Source: UBA9647 sp963739335
GTDB taxonomy: Bacteria; Bacteroidota; Ignavibacteria; UBA10030
Length of the DNA stretch: 64,000 bases
Reading direction: 5' to 3'
NCBI GenBank assembly: GCA_963739335.1
Contig: CAVUAC010000036.1
Span: forward strand, 1-64,000
Shown: positions 57,555 through 64,000 of the stretch, piece after piece
Numbering within the stretch: position 1 is the stretch's first letter
Layout: every line of letters starts with the position of its first letter
Notes under the pieces: generated by a model
Database searches by the model: none
Seen by the model: the letters and a program-made list of their open reading frames with translations, nothing else
Told to the model about the DNA's origin: nothing
Translations under genes and position numbers: made by a program

Positions 57555-57675
57555 CAGACGAAAACCCAGTATTTGCCACAAGGGTACAAAGGCACAAAGA
57601 AAAAAGGAGAAGAAAAATGAAGTTTTCAGACGCCTTGGTGTCTTCGTGACTTTGTGGCGACACTTTTCGACCGGC
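57555..57675. repeat. Composite palindromic element, compact copy
   Basis: Imperfect palindrome with outer arms GCCACA (57575-57580) and TGTGGC (57653-57658), core ACAAAGGCACAAAGAA ... TTGGTGTCTTCGTGACTTT, flanks gaaaacccag and GACACTTTTCGACCGG shared with 52917-53236. It resembles the dispersed ACAAAGACACAAAG-type intergenic palindromes found in many Bacteroidota and other genomes. Confidence 0.85.
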
Positions 57676-57841
57676 CCTCTAGCTCCGCAATAGTTTGTCT
57701 TGCCGATTTTCACAACGAGGTAGACCATATCGCCGACTTGGGGATCACACTCCCTTTTTTTACATTTCCTAAAAATAGACCCTCATTTTTTGTGATTATT
57801 TGATAAATACAACGACTAACCATTATAAACAGAGTTGACAA

Positions 57842-58337
57842 ATGGAAGTTGATAAGAGGGAATTTATAAGAGTACATCAGTGAGAATAATACGATCATAA
57901 ACAAAATCTGTTTTGGCTATACCAACAATGATGAGGATAGAAAAGATTTAAGACAGGATATTTTAGTCCAGCTTTGGAAAGCATACCCGTCGTTTAATCA
58001 TCAATCTCGGATAAGCACCTGGATTTATAGAATAGCATTAAACACGGCTATTTCAAATTTCAGAAAAACTAAGAGAACAATCCAGGAAAGCGCGCTCTCA
58101 CAAAGTAATTATCAGATACCGGATATAGATGAAAGCAAAGATCTTAGCGACAATATTGCAGTACTATATCAATTGATTCACAAATTGAACGATTTGGATA
58201 AAGCGATAATGCTTCTTTATCTTGATGACCAATCATACAAAGAGATTGCAGAGATTGTCGGGATTTCCGAAACGAATGTGGCCACTAAGATCAATCGGAT
58301 TAAATCGAAGCTGAGAAATCAATACAACAATAATTGA
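57842..58337 (+). CDS. ECF-type RNA polymerase sigma factor (one frameshift)
   Basis: About 164 residues. From ATG 57842 MEVDKREFIRV, then one extra base near 57875 and ISENNTIINKICFGYTN, DLRQDILVQLWKAYPSF, STWIYRIALNTAISNFRK (region 2), and LDKAIMLLYLDDQSYKEIAEIVGISETNV with ATKINRIKSKL (region 4). The region-2 and region-4 motifs are clear. Strikingly A+T-rich compared with the bulk of the window. Followed 12 bp later by a membrane protein likely to be its regulator. Confidence 0.88.
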
Positions 58338-58349
58338 AGGCATAAGACA

Positions 58350-58964
58350 ATGGAACTGGAATATCTAAAAAACATATGGAAAGAGCAGGATCTAAAGCTC
58401 AACGAAAATGTAAAACTTAACGAGAAGATATTAAAAAACACTTTTACTCAGGACGCAAACGGAGTCATTGAGAATCTGTTGAAGTGGGAGTATTTCAGTT
58501 TAATTGAGTTTGTAGTTTTCTTTTTGTTTATGGGAATATCGACGTATAAATTTATGGATGATTGGAGATTCTTGTTATCTGGAATTTTTATAAATGCATT
58601 TTTTGTAGGCTGCATTGCAGTCTCTACTAGATCAATCAGAATACTAAACTCAATCGACCTCTTCTCTCAAAGTATCGTTGACACCAAACAAGTGATCTTG
58701 AAATTTAAGAAACGCGTCAACTATTTTGTAAAGACATTCTTGTTTATTGTTCCACCTGTAGTTGTCACATTTCTTCTATTAGGAGTGAGATTTGTGCGAA
58801 ACATAAATCTTTTTGATTATCCGGTTTTCTTTGCCATACTATCAACCTGTATCATCGTCATGGGCTATATAATCATCTTTATATCCCATCGGATATTATA
58901 TCTGAGAAAGTTTAAACTTATTGAAAACAGTTTAGCAGAATTAGAAGAATTTAAGGCAGAATAA
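58350..58964 (+). CDS. Membrane protein, probable partner (anti-sigma-like) of the ECF factor
   Basis: 204 residues. A charged cytosolic N-terminus (LEYLKNIWKEQDLKLNENV) precedes four hydrophobic segments (about 50-67, 72-90, 123-145, 155-175) and a charged tail. No zinc-binding anti-sigma motif (HxxxCxxC) is present. ECF factors in Bacteroidota are often followed by such a membrane gene, and the leading segment could hold the sigma factor; that is inference. A+T-rich like its neighbour, so the pair was probably acquired together. Confidence 0.7.
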   Translation: MELEYLKNIWKEQDLKLNENVKLNEKILKNTFTQDANGVIENLLKWEYFSLIEFVVFFLFMGISTYKFMDDWRFLLSGIFINAFFVGCIAVSTRSIRILNSIDLFSQSIVDTKQVILKFKKRVNYFVKTFLFIVPPVVVTFLLLGVRFVRNINLFDYPVFFAILSTCIIVMGYIIIFISHRILYLRKFKLIENSLAELEEFKAE

Positions 58965-59094
58965 TATGATATGACTTACTTTGTACTTGTCCTGTGAGAC
59001 TAGAATTGTCCACTAAATTTGGCGTTTAAATTTGACCAGTTTACTTGATAGAGCGGTATTACAAAAATAGATATTACTGTCTGACCATCAGTTC

Positions 59095-59130
59095 AAGCCG
59101 ACCCAATGAGGTCGGCTTTTGTATTTCTTT
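59095..59130 (+). terminator. Terminator of the sigma-factor operon
   Basis: AAGCCGACC (59095-59103), six-base loop, GGTCGGCTT (59110-59118), then TTGTATTTCTTT. It lies about 130 bp after the membrane-protein stop. Confidence 0.85.
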
Positions 59131-59152
59131 CCCGATATAGATCCAACCACAA

Positions 59153-59330
59153 TTATCCATTATTTCCATTTTCCACTGGATGAGCAATCGTTCCAATGGT
59201 CTCCTGAGTGAAGAGCCTGTACCAAACAGATTGTTTTTTCTCGCTAATCACCGTATCTGTAACAAATCTGTTAGGAGTTAGTGCCGACAAAAGCTGACTC
59301 TTAGCCCAGGATGCCCTTTGCGTTTTTCAT
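59153..59330 (-). CDS. Possible small protein downstream of promoter-leader copy 4 (frameshifted)
   Basis: ATG 59330 follows CGGAAGGACATCACA. The first frame gives MKNAKGILG and stops; one base later KSQLLSALTPNRFVTDTVIS, KQSVWYRLFTQETIGTIAHP runs to TAA at 59153. With one extra base removed the product is about 58 residues. The frameshift is of the same type as in the undoubted genes of this window. No family recognised. Confidence 0.4.
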
Positions 59331-59421
59331 TGTGATGTCCTTCCGTTGTATGATGAGTGAATGAACTGGAAACAACGGTTGGATGGTAACGGACCCAGAA
59401 TGAGGTGTCAAGATCGAGATG
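59329..59421 (-). promoter_or_regulatory. Repeated promoter-leader block, copy 4 (complete)
   Basis: Minus strand: TTGACA (59411-59406), 17 bp, TACCAT (59388-59383), leader CCAACCGTTGTTTCCAGTTC, then CGGAAGGACATCACA and ATG 59330. This is the most complete copy. It begins about 80 bp downstream of the trypsin-like protease and its attC-like end. Confidence 0.78.
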
Positions 59422-59489
59422 GATTGAAGAAGGAGACGAACCTCTGACATATCTGCTATGAAGTTGAAGCTGGTCGTATTCTCTGTAAA

Positions 59490-59508
59490 CTCGAGCGCGT
59501 CGTTAGGC
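59490..59508 (-). other. attC-like half-site at the 3' end of the protease gene
   Basis: Minus strand GCCTAAC followed by GACGCGCTCGAG. GCCTAAC fits the RYYYAAC R-box of integron attC sites, the protease stop TAA lies inside it, and the following CGCTCGAG is where attC sites have their L-box. The matching GTTRRRY half was not found within 140 bp. Confidence 0.4.
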
Positions 59509-60282
59509 CACCGCGTTGTCTTCTTCAATGACGATGCCACACTTTTTCTGAATCGATGCAATTATTGGTGGAAGGAACGAACCGACTAAGCACTGATCGT
59601 GTTCAAAGTAACCCTGTTGAATGCCAACAAGAGAATAAACTGGATCGTCCGATTCCTCAGTTGCCGTTTCATAGTGCCAAAGACCGCACCCGCTCAGACC
59701 ATGAGGATCAGGTCGTTTAACCGCGCCTTTCCCCCGATCAATGAACTGGCCTCTATGCTTGGCACCATAGGGAATAAGAAAGTGCCGATCAGGGGTTTTC
59801 AGATTGGCAACACTTGTCGGCCACTCGTTAGGAGAAATAATAGGTGTACTGATGAACATCATCTTATATCGCGTAAATGAATCAAATAGCTGAGCCATTA
59901 CGGTTGGAAATCCGCATAGAGCGTAAGTCGTTATCTTATACTTTGCGGAGGTTTTTTGTTGCGCTCGAATGACATATGGCTCAGTGTGGCGACCCAGAAG
60001 AAATTTCACTTCGATGGGTTCTAATTCTATGAACCCGACATCAAGGCTCTTATCCGTCCACTTGTGCAGAACTGTAAAGCGTGTTTGCTGTTTCGGGATA
60101 CCAAGATTAACTTCAAAGTCCTTGTCGATTACATGTGCTGCCGTAAGCACGAAATAACGACCGTGTAATTCGATGAGGACACCCGACCCATTCCAACCAT
60201 CCTTTGGACTGAAAATAAGCGCCAAGTGGGACTTGATTCCCTCGTACAGTTTCGTTGTGGGATATTTTAGATGTTCACTCAT
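59503..60282 (-). CDS. Stand-alone trypsin-like serine peptidase
   Basis: 259 residues, no signal peptide, so cytosolic. Chymotrypsin-fold landmarks: GSGVLIELHGRYFVLTAAHVID (catalytic His), KSLDVGFIELEPIE (Asp) and DPHGLSGCGLWHYE (Ser, with the G-x-S-G-x-G form). No PDZ or other extra domain. Cytosolic trypsin-like enzymes in accessory DNA are often part of defence or conflict modules, but no partner is recognisable here. Ends in an attC-like R-box; intact frame. Confidence 0.75.
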   Translation of the reverse strand: MSEHLKYPTTKLYEGIKSHLALIFSPKDGWNGSGVLIELHGRYFVLTAAHVIDKDFEVNLGIPKQQTRFTVLHKWTDKSLDVGFIELEPIEVKFLLGRHTEPYVIRAQQKTSAKYKITTYALCGFPTVMAQLFDSFTRYKMMFISTPIISPNEWPTSVANLKTPDRHFLIPYGAKHRGQFIDRGKGAVKRPDPHGLSGCGLWHYETATEESDDPVYSLVGIQQGYFEHDQCLVGSFLPPIIASIQKKCGIVIEEDNAVA

Positions 60283-60378
60283 AGGAAAGATTGTGGCTTA
60301 CCATTGTCTATATTGTTGCTGCATATGAACGTGGTGACCTCAATCGTAGCATATGACCGAAATGGACGGAGGCAGGAA

Positions 60379-60732
60379 TTACCACAACTGCTTTCGTTTC
60401 CTTTCTTGTTCTTCCTCAATGGTTTCCTCTGGCGACTCTTTCTTCAGCGCGGCAATTCGTTGAACAATCGTTGCCGAGACTAACAGACAAATGAACGAGA
60501 CGACCATCATTATCACTGGATGCGGAAGATGTCCGAGAAAAGCAAGAGAGACAATCATCGAAATGAAAATCAGCGTACTATTGATGAGGTGCAGAATCAC
60601 AAAGTACTTGCGTTTCATGTAGTGCGGAATGAGCGGGTATTTGTAGGAATATTCTGAATGAGAGATCATCAGGCTGAACGCAAAACTAAATCCGATCCAC
60701 AGAATAAGGAAAGCAACGAACGACCCATCCAT
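60379..60732 (-). CDS. Small membrane protein, unknown
   Basis: 117 residues from ATG 60732 with AAGGAG six bases upstream. Three to four hydrophobic segments (about 4-22, 42-62, 68-88) and a highly charged tail (KKESPEETIEEEQERKRKQ). No family recognised. Last gene of a run of five on the minus strand. Confidence 0.6.
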   Translation of the reverse strand: MDGSFVAFLILWIGFSFAFSLMISHSEYSYKYPLIPHYMKRKYFVILHLINSTLIFISMIVSLAFLGHLPHPVIMMVVSFICLLVSATIVQRIAALKKESPEETIEEEQERKRKQLW

Positions 60733-60771
60733 ATGGCGCTCCTTCTTACTAGAACGAAAAAGCACACGGGA

Positions 60772-61089
60772 CTATTTTTTCTTGTTCTCATTGAAAACAA
60801 AAATTGAGACCAAGAAGAATAGCGCAGTAGCGGCATCAATCAGAGTCCAAGAATCTCGACTAAACCTAAGGGGCAAGACTGGGTTGAACAAAACAGCAAG
60901 GATAGAGAATACTACGAGCCAGACCTGGCTCTTAAGTTGATTTGCAAGAAAAGCGCAATACGCGCTCGTTGCACATGTCGCAAGTCGAAGCAGAGTGTAG
61001 TAGTCATATGGATTTTTCGCAAGTCCACCGAAGAGTAGGGCTGCGGAGATGATTCGAAGAGCGATTGACAACGAGAAGAACTTCTTCAT
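60772..61089 (-). CDS. Small membrane protein (DUF6804-like), unknown function
   Basis: 105 residues, three to four hydrophobic helices: SLSIALRIISAALLFGGLA, then PYDYYTLLRLATCATSAYCA, VWLVVFSILAVLFNPVLPLR and a final helix. The PYDYYxLLR and NPxxPxR motifs match the small DUF6804-type membrane family as I remember it. Eight bases after the stop of the preceding gene. Confidence 0.65.
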   Translation of the reverse strand: MKKFFSLSIALRIISAALLFGGLAKNPYDYYTLLRLATCATSAYCAFLANQLKSQVWLVVFSILAVLFNPVLPLRFSRDSWTLIDAATALFFLVSIFVFNENKKK

Positions 61090-61097
61090 TGAGAGCC

Positions 61098-61641
61098 TCA
61101 GTTCTGAATTAGACCTCTGCGATATTTTACTTGAAGTACAAGGTTACCCTTTTTGTTCCACACCTTCTTGAGGCCGTCAAGCTCGTCGTCTATGGAACTC
61201 GATTCTTGTCTTAGGCTCCCGCTTTGGTAGTACTTCTTTGATGTGGCTAGTCTCGACTTCTGCGTCGTCTTCTTTCGTGGTCTCGGTAACCGTTTCCGAT
61301 TTGAGTTTGCCGTTGTCAAAGAACTCAGTCACAAATGAGATGTTATCCTTCTTCGTGAAGGTGTATATCAGAGTTCCAGAATCAGTATAGTTATTGTAGT
61401 TGACAAGTTCGCCCTGCTCATCATACTCCATTTGCCATTCTAAGGTCGAGTCAGGATAATAAAAACGCCAGAGACCTACTCTGACAGAATCCTTGCCTTT
61501 AGACGACACTTGATGATAACCCTCGCAGAACAGAGCACCGTCGGAATAGCAGACTCTCACGAGCCTGAGCTGTGTCTTGTTGGGAGAGCAAGTAGGAAAT
61601 ATCAGAAGCAAAGGTAATACAATCAGAAGAGTTAGTTTCAT
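61098..61641 (-). CDS. Lipoprotein with MORN/YwqK-like repeats (one frameshift)
   Basis: About 180 residues. Signal with lipobox-like IFPTC. Repeats of the toxin-antitoxin YwqK type: SDGALFCEGYHQV, GLWRFYYPDSTLEWQMEYDE, NYTDSGTLIYTF, FFDNGKLKSETV; each has Y/F-x-D/N-G-x-L. After a +1 shift near 61237 a further one follows: KKYYQSGSLRQESSS. These beta-hairpin repeats form a sheet that binds partners. Overlaps the next upstream gene by four bases. Confidence 0.68.
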
Positions 61642-61811
61642 AGAGATTCTCCTCTGTGAAGCTTGTGTGTTGGTGTGCCAAAGTAGCCATCGTTTGCTTT
61701 CTCGACGAGTTGAAACAAATCATCGCAACATTTGTTTTGAACAGCATAGCCCTGTTGGATATGCGCCCTGAGAAGGTCGATGATGATTTTAGGAGGCACG
61801 TAGTTTGTCAT
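61638..61811 (-). CDS. Short protein of unknown function, translationally coupled
   Basis: 57 residues from ATG 61811: MTNYVPPKIIIDLLRAHIQQ, KCCDDLFQLVEKANDGYF. Both ends overlap neighbours by four bases (ATGA), which supports real translation despite its size. No family recognised. Confidence 0.55.
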   Translation of the reverse strand: MTNYVPPKIIIDLLRAHIQQGYAVQNKCCDDLFQLVEKANDGYFGTPTHKLHRGESL

Positions 61812-62290
61812 AATTCTGGAACGAAGATATTGCCGCATCGGTTACAGGTCCACTTCTTGTTCCATTCTTCTCGGCGTTTTTGGTAAGAGTCGAGTTGCGA
61901 CCTTGTCCGTTTCGACGCCCACATTGAAACGACCACAATACCTCCAATGAGGACTAGAAATGAAAGAAATGTGTGTGCAGAACCATCCTTCTCTGTGAAC
62001 GATAGTATGATTGGATTCAAGATGAACATATAAAAAAGAAAGAAAACGAAGTAGATAGCGCAACCAAGTTTTACGTTGCTCGGCCTGTTCGGAGGTGCGA
62101 GCATGTGTCCTTCAACAGTCTGAATCGTTCCAGTTGTCGACGCACTGCCGACTCCGCCCCCGACCTTGCCAGAAGAGCTAAGGCCGATGCCTCCACCTGT
62201 TGTTTGCGCATGAATTGTCTGAGTAGATTTTGAATATACCTGACTGACTTTAAAGGTATCGTCACTTCCACATTTGGTACATTTAGGCAT
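61808..62290 (-). CDS. Double zinc-ribbon membrane protein
   Basis: 160 residues. N-terminal CTKCGSDDT and C-terminal CNRCGNIFVPEL each carry a CxxC; together they can make one or two zinc knuckles. A glycine/serine-rich stretch (residues 30-60) precedes two membrane helices (about 75-95 and 106-124). First gene of the closely packed minus-strand run; likely a sensor or adaptor, but no function is shown. Confidence 0.65.
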   Translation of the reverse strand: MPKCTKCGSDDTFKVSQVYSKSTQTIHAQTTGGGIGLSSSGKVGGGVGSASTTGTIQTVEGHMLAPPNRPSNVKLGCAIYFVFFLFYMFILNPIILSFTEKDGSAHTFLSFLVLIGGIVVVSMWASKRTRSQLDSYQKRREEWNKKWTCNRCGNIFVPEL

Positions 62291-62385
62291 AAGAACCCTG
62301 AGTTAAAATGAGACCTGTTGTTGTCTTTTGTTAATCGCTAGTGCCAAATTGCAGCTGACATCTGCGAAAACGTGGTACTGCATAT

Positions 62386-62530
62386 TCACTCGCCTATACA
62401 TGCTTCCATAACAAAAAGACCTCCTTCATCCCACCAGCGAATCCAGAGGTCTCCAACTCTGCCAACAAGATCATCTAGATCCGTAGGCACAAATTTTCTG
62501 ACTTCAAGTTACCGAGTCACCAATCCATTG
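62386..62530 (-). pseudogene. C-terminal fragment of a broken gene, repeat copy 1
   Basis: Minus-strand frame LEVRKFVPTDLDDLVGRVGD then LWIRWWDEGGLFVMEACIGE, ending TGA at 62386. It is preceded in the same frame by a TAA and WFCWVDNGLVTR. The 72-bp DNA stretch 62419-62490 recurs at 63796-63869. Either a decayed gene or two genes with a shared C-terminal module. Confidence 0.4.
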
Positions 62531-62610
62531 TCAACCCAACAGAACCATTGGGCTAAACTGAGTCTTTCAGTTGTTCTTTCGCCAGTGGACCTACGCCTAT
62601 TGGTGAGGAC

Positions 62611-62642
62611 AAAAAAGCCCCAGTCAATTCCAACTGGGGCTT
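62611..62642 (-). terminator. Rho-independent terminator of the 324-residue gene
   Basis: Minus strand: GCCCCAGT (62640-62633), eight-base loop, ACTGGGGC (62624-62617), followed by TTTTTT. It lies about 110 bp beyond the stop at 62754. Confidence 0.8.
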
Positions 62643-62721
62643 ATTCATCATAACCTGACCAGAACGAATTCAAATGTCCCGTTGACATCTCCTAGTCATG
62701 AATATTGCATCTAAGCTCATT

Positions 62722-62747
62722 CCGTCAGCTTGAGCGGCCGGTTAGGC
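62722..62747 (-). other. attC-like half-site, 3' boundary of the 324-residue gene
   Basis: Minus strand GCCTAAC (62747-62741) followed by CGGCCGCTCAAGCTGACGG, the R-box plus L-box pattern typical of integron attC sites. It starts six bases after the stop codon. The second half of the site is not obvious. Confidence 0.45.
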
Positions 62748-62753
62748 TGAAAT

Positions 62754-63728
62754 TCATTTGTTATCAGGAGGATTCGTCCCTATTCCAAGAAAAGAACCCC
62801 TCGCATCTTTGTCAAGAATACCGATCATTTTGTAACTCAAATCAATTCCTTCATAAAAGATCGATATTGAAAATCCTTTATTGAAGCCAACCAGTTTTTC
62901 AATTTGATTCAAATACGGATTATCCGCCAGATAGGACTTGCAGAATATTGTCATTGGTGATAACTTTTTGAGAGCATCAGTATTTAATTTCATTTTGTCA
63001 TCTACGACATTTCGATTCCACTCTGTATTCATCAACATTCTTAAGTCCAGTTGAATGGCACCGTCTCTAACTTGAAGTTTTGGTTCAGAGATTCTTACCC
63101 TATTGTTATCATTCCAAGCAACAATATCGGCAAGTGTGAATTGCTCACCATGATAAGATGACTTCTTTACCCAGATTGTCATATCCAGTGTTTGGGTAAT
63201 GTTATTTATTCTATGAACTAACTCTCCGTATTTTGTATTAGGTGGTGTTTGACAGCGGAATATTCCTAAAAAAACATGAAATTCAAAAGGTTCTCCGTTG
63301 AAAATCGCCCCATCATCAGTAACGATTTCGGAATCTTTCTCTGAGCCAAGTGGACAATCTCTGTATCTGATAATATTTCCCATAAAAACCGGTTCCCAAA
63401 CACCGATGTTTTTAAGTGGAGTCCTTCTACTACCTTTGCCGTGGGGATTATTACGAATAACAGTTTTGTCTCTTTTTGATTCTGGATATTTCCACAACAA
63501 CGATCCATCTTCATGATATGTTAATTCTGCATAGCTTCTGATAAGTGAATCGTGGGGATATTCTTGACCATCTCCAGTAGCGATCACCGCTCTCTGATCT
63601 TGGGGTTTGTTGAACGAAAATTTCAATTCATCAGAAGTCTCGCCATAATTTACAACTTTGAACAAAAAACGATGATGTTCTTCATTATCTTTGAAATAAA
63701 CTGAAATACTTACTTTACCTTTTGCCAT
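62754..63728 (-). CDS. 324-residue protein of unknown function in a cassette-like setting
   Basis: No signal peptide, no membrane helix, mostly beta-rich, hydrophilic. Notable stretches: ISVYFKDNEEHHRFLFKVVN, SYAELTYHEDGSLLWKYPES, CPLGSEKDSEIVTDDGAIFN, MTIFCKSYLADNPYLNQIE. No catalytic motif recognised. The gene is tightly bounded: GTTAGGC lies 13 bases upstream of its ATG and GCCTAAC six bases after its stop on the coding strand, within a 13-bp inverted repeat GGTTAGGCTGAAA, as expected of an integron gene cassette. A terminator follows. Confidence 0.65.
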   Translation of the reverse strand: MAKGKVSISVYFKDNEEHHRFLFKVVNYGETSDELKFSFNKPQDQRAVIATGDGQEYPHDSLIRSYAELTYHEDGSLLWKYPESKRDKTVIRNNPHGKGSRRTPLKNIGVWEPVFMGNIIRYRDCPLGSEKDSEIVTDDGAIFNGEPFEFHVFLGIFRCQTPPNTKYGELVHRINNITQTLDMTIWVKKSSYHGEQFTLADIVAWNDNNRVRISEPKLQVRDGAIQLDLRMLMNTEWNRNVVDDKMKLNTDALKKLSPMTIFCKSYLADNPYLNQIEKLVGFNKGFSISIFYEGIDLSYKMIGILDKDARGSFLGIGTNPPDNK

Positions 63729-63740
63729 CCAATTCTTTCA

Positions 63741-63747
63741 GCCTAAC
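63741..63747 (-). other. attC-like R-box, 5' boundary of the 324-residue gene
   Basis: Minus strand GTTAGGC, fitting GTTRRRY, preceded by CTGCGGACCAATC. It is the inverted counterpart of the 3' site; the two share 13 bp. Confidence 0.4.
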
Positions 63748-63749
63748 CA

Positions 63750-64000
63750 AGATTAGATTGGTCCGCAGTAGACGCGGAGTTTTATTAGCACAGAAACCTC
63801 CTTCATCGCACCAGCGAATCCAAAGGTTTCTCTATCACAGCGAACAAGATCGTCCAGATCCGTAGGCACTATTATCTGAGAAAAAGGTACTGGACTTTGA
63901 AGTCTATGTCAATTTCTTCTCGCTGCTGAAAAATCGAAGAAGCAATATCGGCTGATTCTGCTGGGTTGTTTTTTCACTCAGATACCTTTATCTTTGAGTG
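63750..64000 (-). pseudogene. 3' end of a gene entering from the right, repeat copy 2, frame broken
   Basis: Minus strand open stretch NNPAESADIASSIFQQREE, IDIDFKVQYLFLR stops, but one base later the frame gives QIIVPTDLDDLVRCDRE and, after another shift, LWIRWCDEGG. The DNA 63796-63869 matches 62419-62490. So the gene shares its C-terminal part with the fragment at 62386-62530. No function recognised; the 5' end is beyond the window. Confidence 0.4.

Noticed and set aside
57321..57620. Plus-strand frame of 99 codons overlapping the palindromic element
   Set aside because: Its C-terminal third is translated from the repeat itself; no ribosome site.
59281..59301. GTTAGTG-like motifs near 59275 as further attC R-boxes
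   Set aside because: They do not fit GTTRRRY and have no paired half.
62418..63870. CRISPR array
   Set aside because: Only two related copies 1.3 kb apart, no regular spacing, no cas genes.
1..64000. Programmed frameshifting as explanation of the many broken frames
   Set aside because: No common slippery heptamer or downstream structure; breaks fall in unrelated genes and at varied sequence contexts. Error is simpler.

Overview
The window looks like chromosome from a bacterium of the Bacteroidota/Chlorobi/Ignavibacteria (FCB) assemblage. Reasons: a secreted subtilase ends in a type A type-IX-secretion sorting domain (NYPNPFNPST motif followed by the usual beta-rich tail); a GWxTD-domain protein is present; gene content and order are of that group; and genes for an archaeal-type UbiA prenyltransferase and a geranylgeranyl-reductase-like flavoprotein are present, as reported for FCB genomes. 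Most of the window is moderately GC-rich. From about 57.7 kb to the right end it becomes visibly more A+T-rich and accessory in character.

Layout. (1) 1-13.8 kb, plus strand: end of pyruvate phosphate dikinase, queA, ispD, two plsY paralogues around gpsA, an HtrA protease, purB, a lysine-degradation pair (aldehyde dehydrogenase plus lysine 6-transaminase), nadE and rsmI. (2) 13.8-18.0 kb: CIRCE-controlled groES-groEL, a terminator, dnaG. (3) 18.0-34.8 kb, plus strand: ferredoxin plus geranylgeranyl-reductase-like protein, heptosyltransferase-like GT9, DUF3108, a conserved unknown, CPBP protease, cdsA, rimO, GWxTD protein, BamA-like protein, UbiA/DGGGP-synthase-like protein, rnhB, yraN, pncB-pncA (NAD salvage) and cstA. 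(4) 34.8-39.8 kb, minus strand: polyprenol/diacylglycerol kinase-like gene, ftsH, hpt, tilS and a tRNA with CAT anticodon. (5) 40.0-46.4 kb: an integrase-core-like protein, moeA, a small lipoprotein, a molybdoenzyme remnant, a free-standing protease-propeptide-like lipoprotein and the T9SS-exported subtilase it resembles. (6) 46.5-54.9 kb: rpsU plus a zinc-ribbon gene, then three large membrane GT-C/TPR proteins, two of them a tandem duplication. (7) 52.9-59.4 kb: intergenic spaces loaded with three repeat families (two-hairpin elements with nested palindromes, a larger palindromic element, and a repeated promoter-leader), a hicBA toxin-antitoxin pair, a membrane protein and an A+T-rich ECF sigma/membrane-protein pair. 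(8) 59.5-64 kb, minus strand: accessory genes, including a trypsin-like protease, five closely packed small membrane/lipoprotein genes and a 324-residue unknown bounded by attC-like integron motifs.

About twenty genes, many of them essential (groES, groEL, dnaG, ispD, nadE, tilS), are each broken by one or a few single-base frameshifts, almost all of them one extra base. The simplest reading is insertion-type sequencing or assembly error. I annotate these as single genes and give the break points.

The most unusual signals are: a repeated promoter-leader block (TTGACA, 16-17 bp, TACCAT, conserved 5' leader) whose boxes are conserved while the spacer varies; hairpin elements whose loops have gained a related 26-nt mini-palindrome; a lipoprotein that matches the propeptide of the adjacent subtilase; and attC-like boundaries around the 62.7-63.7 kb gene.
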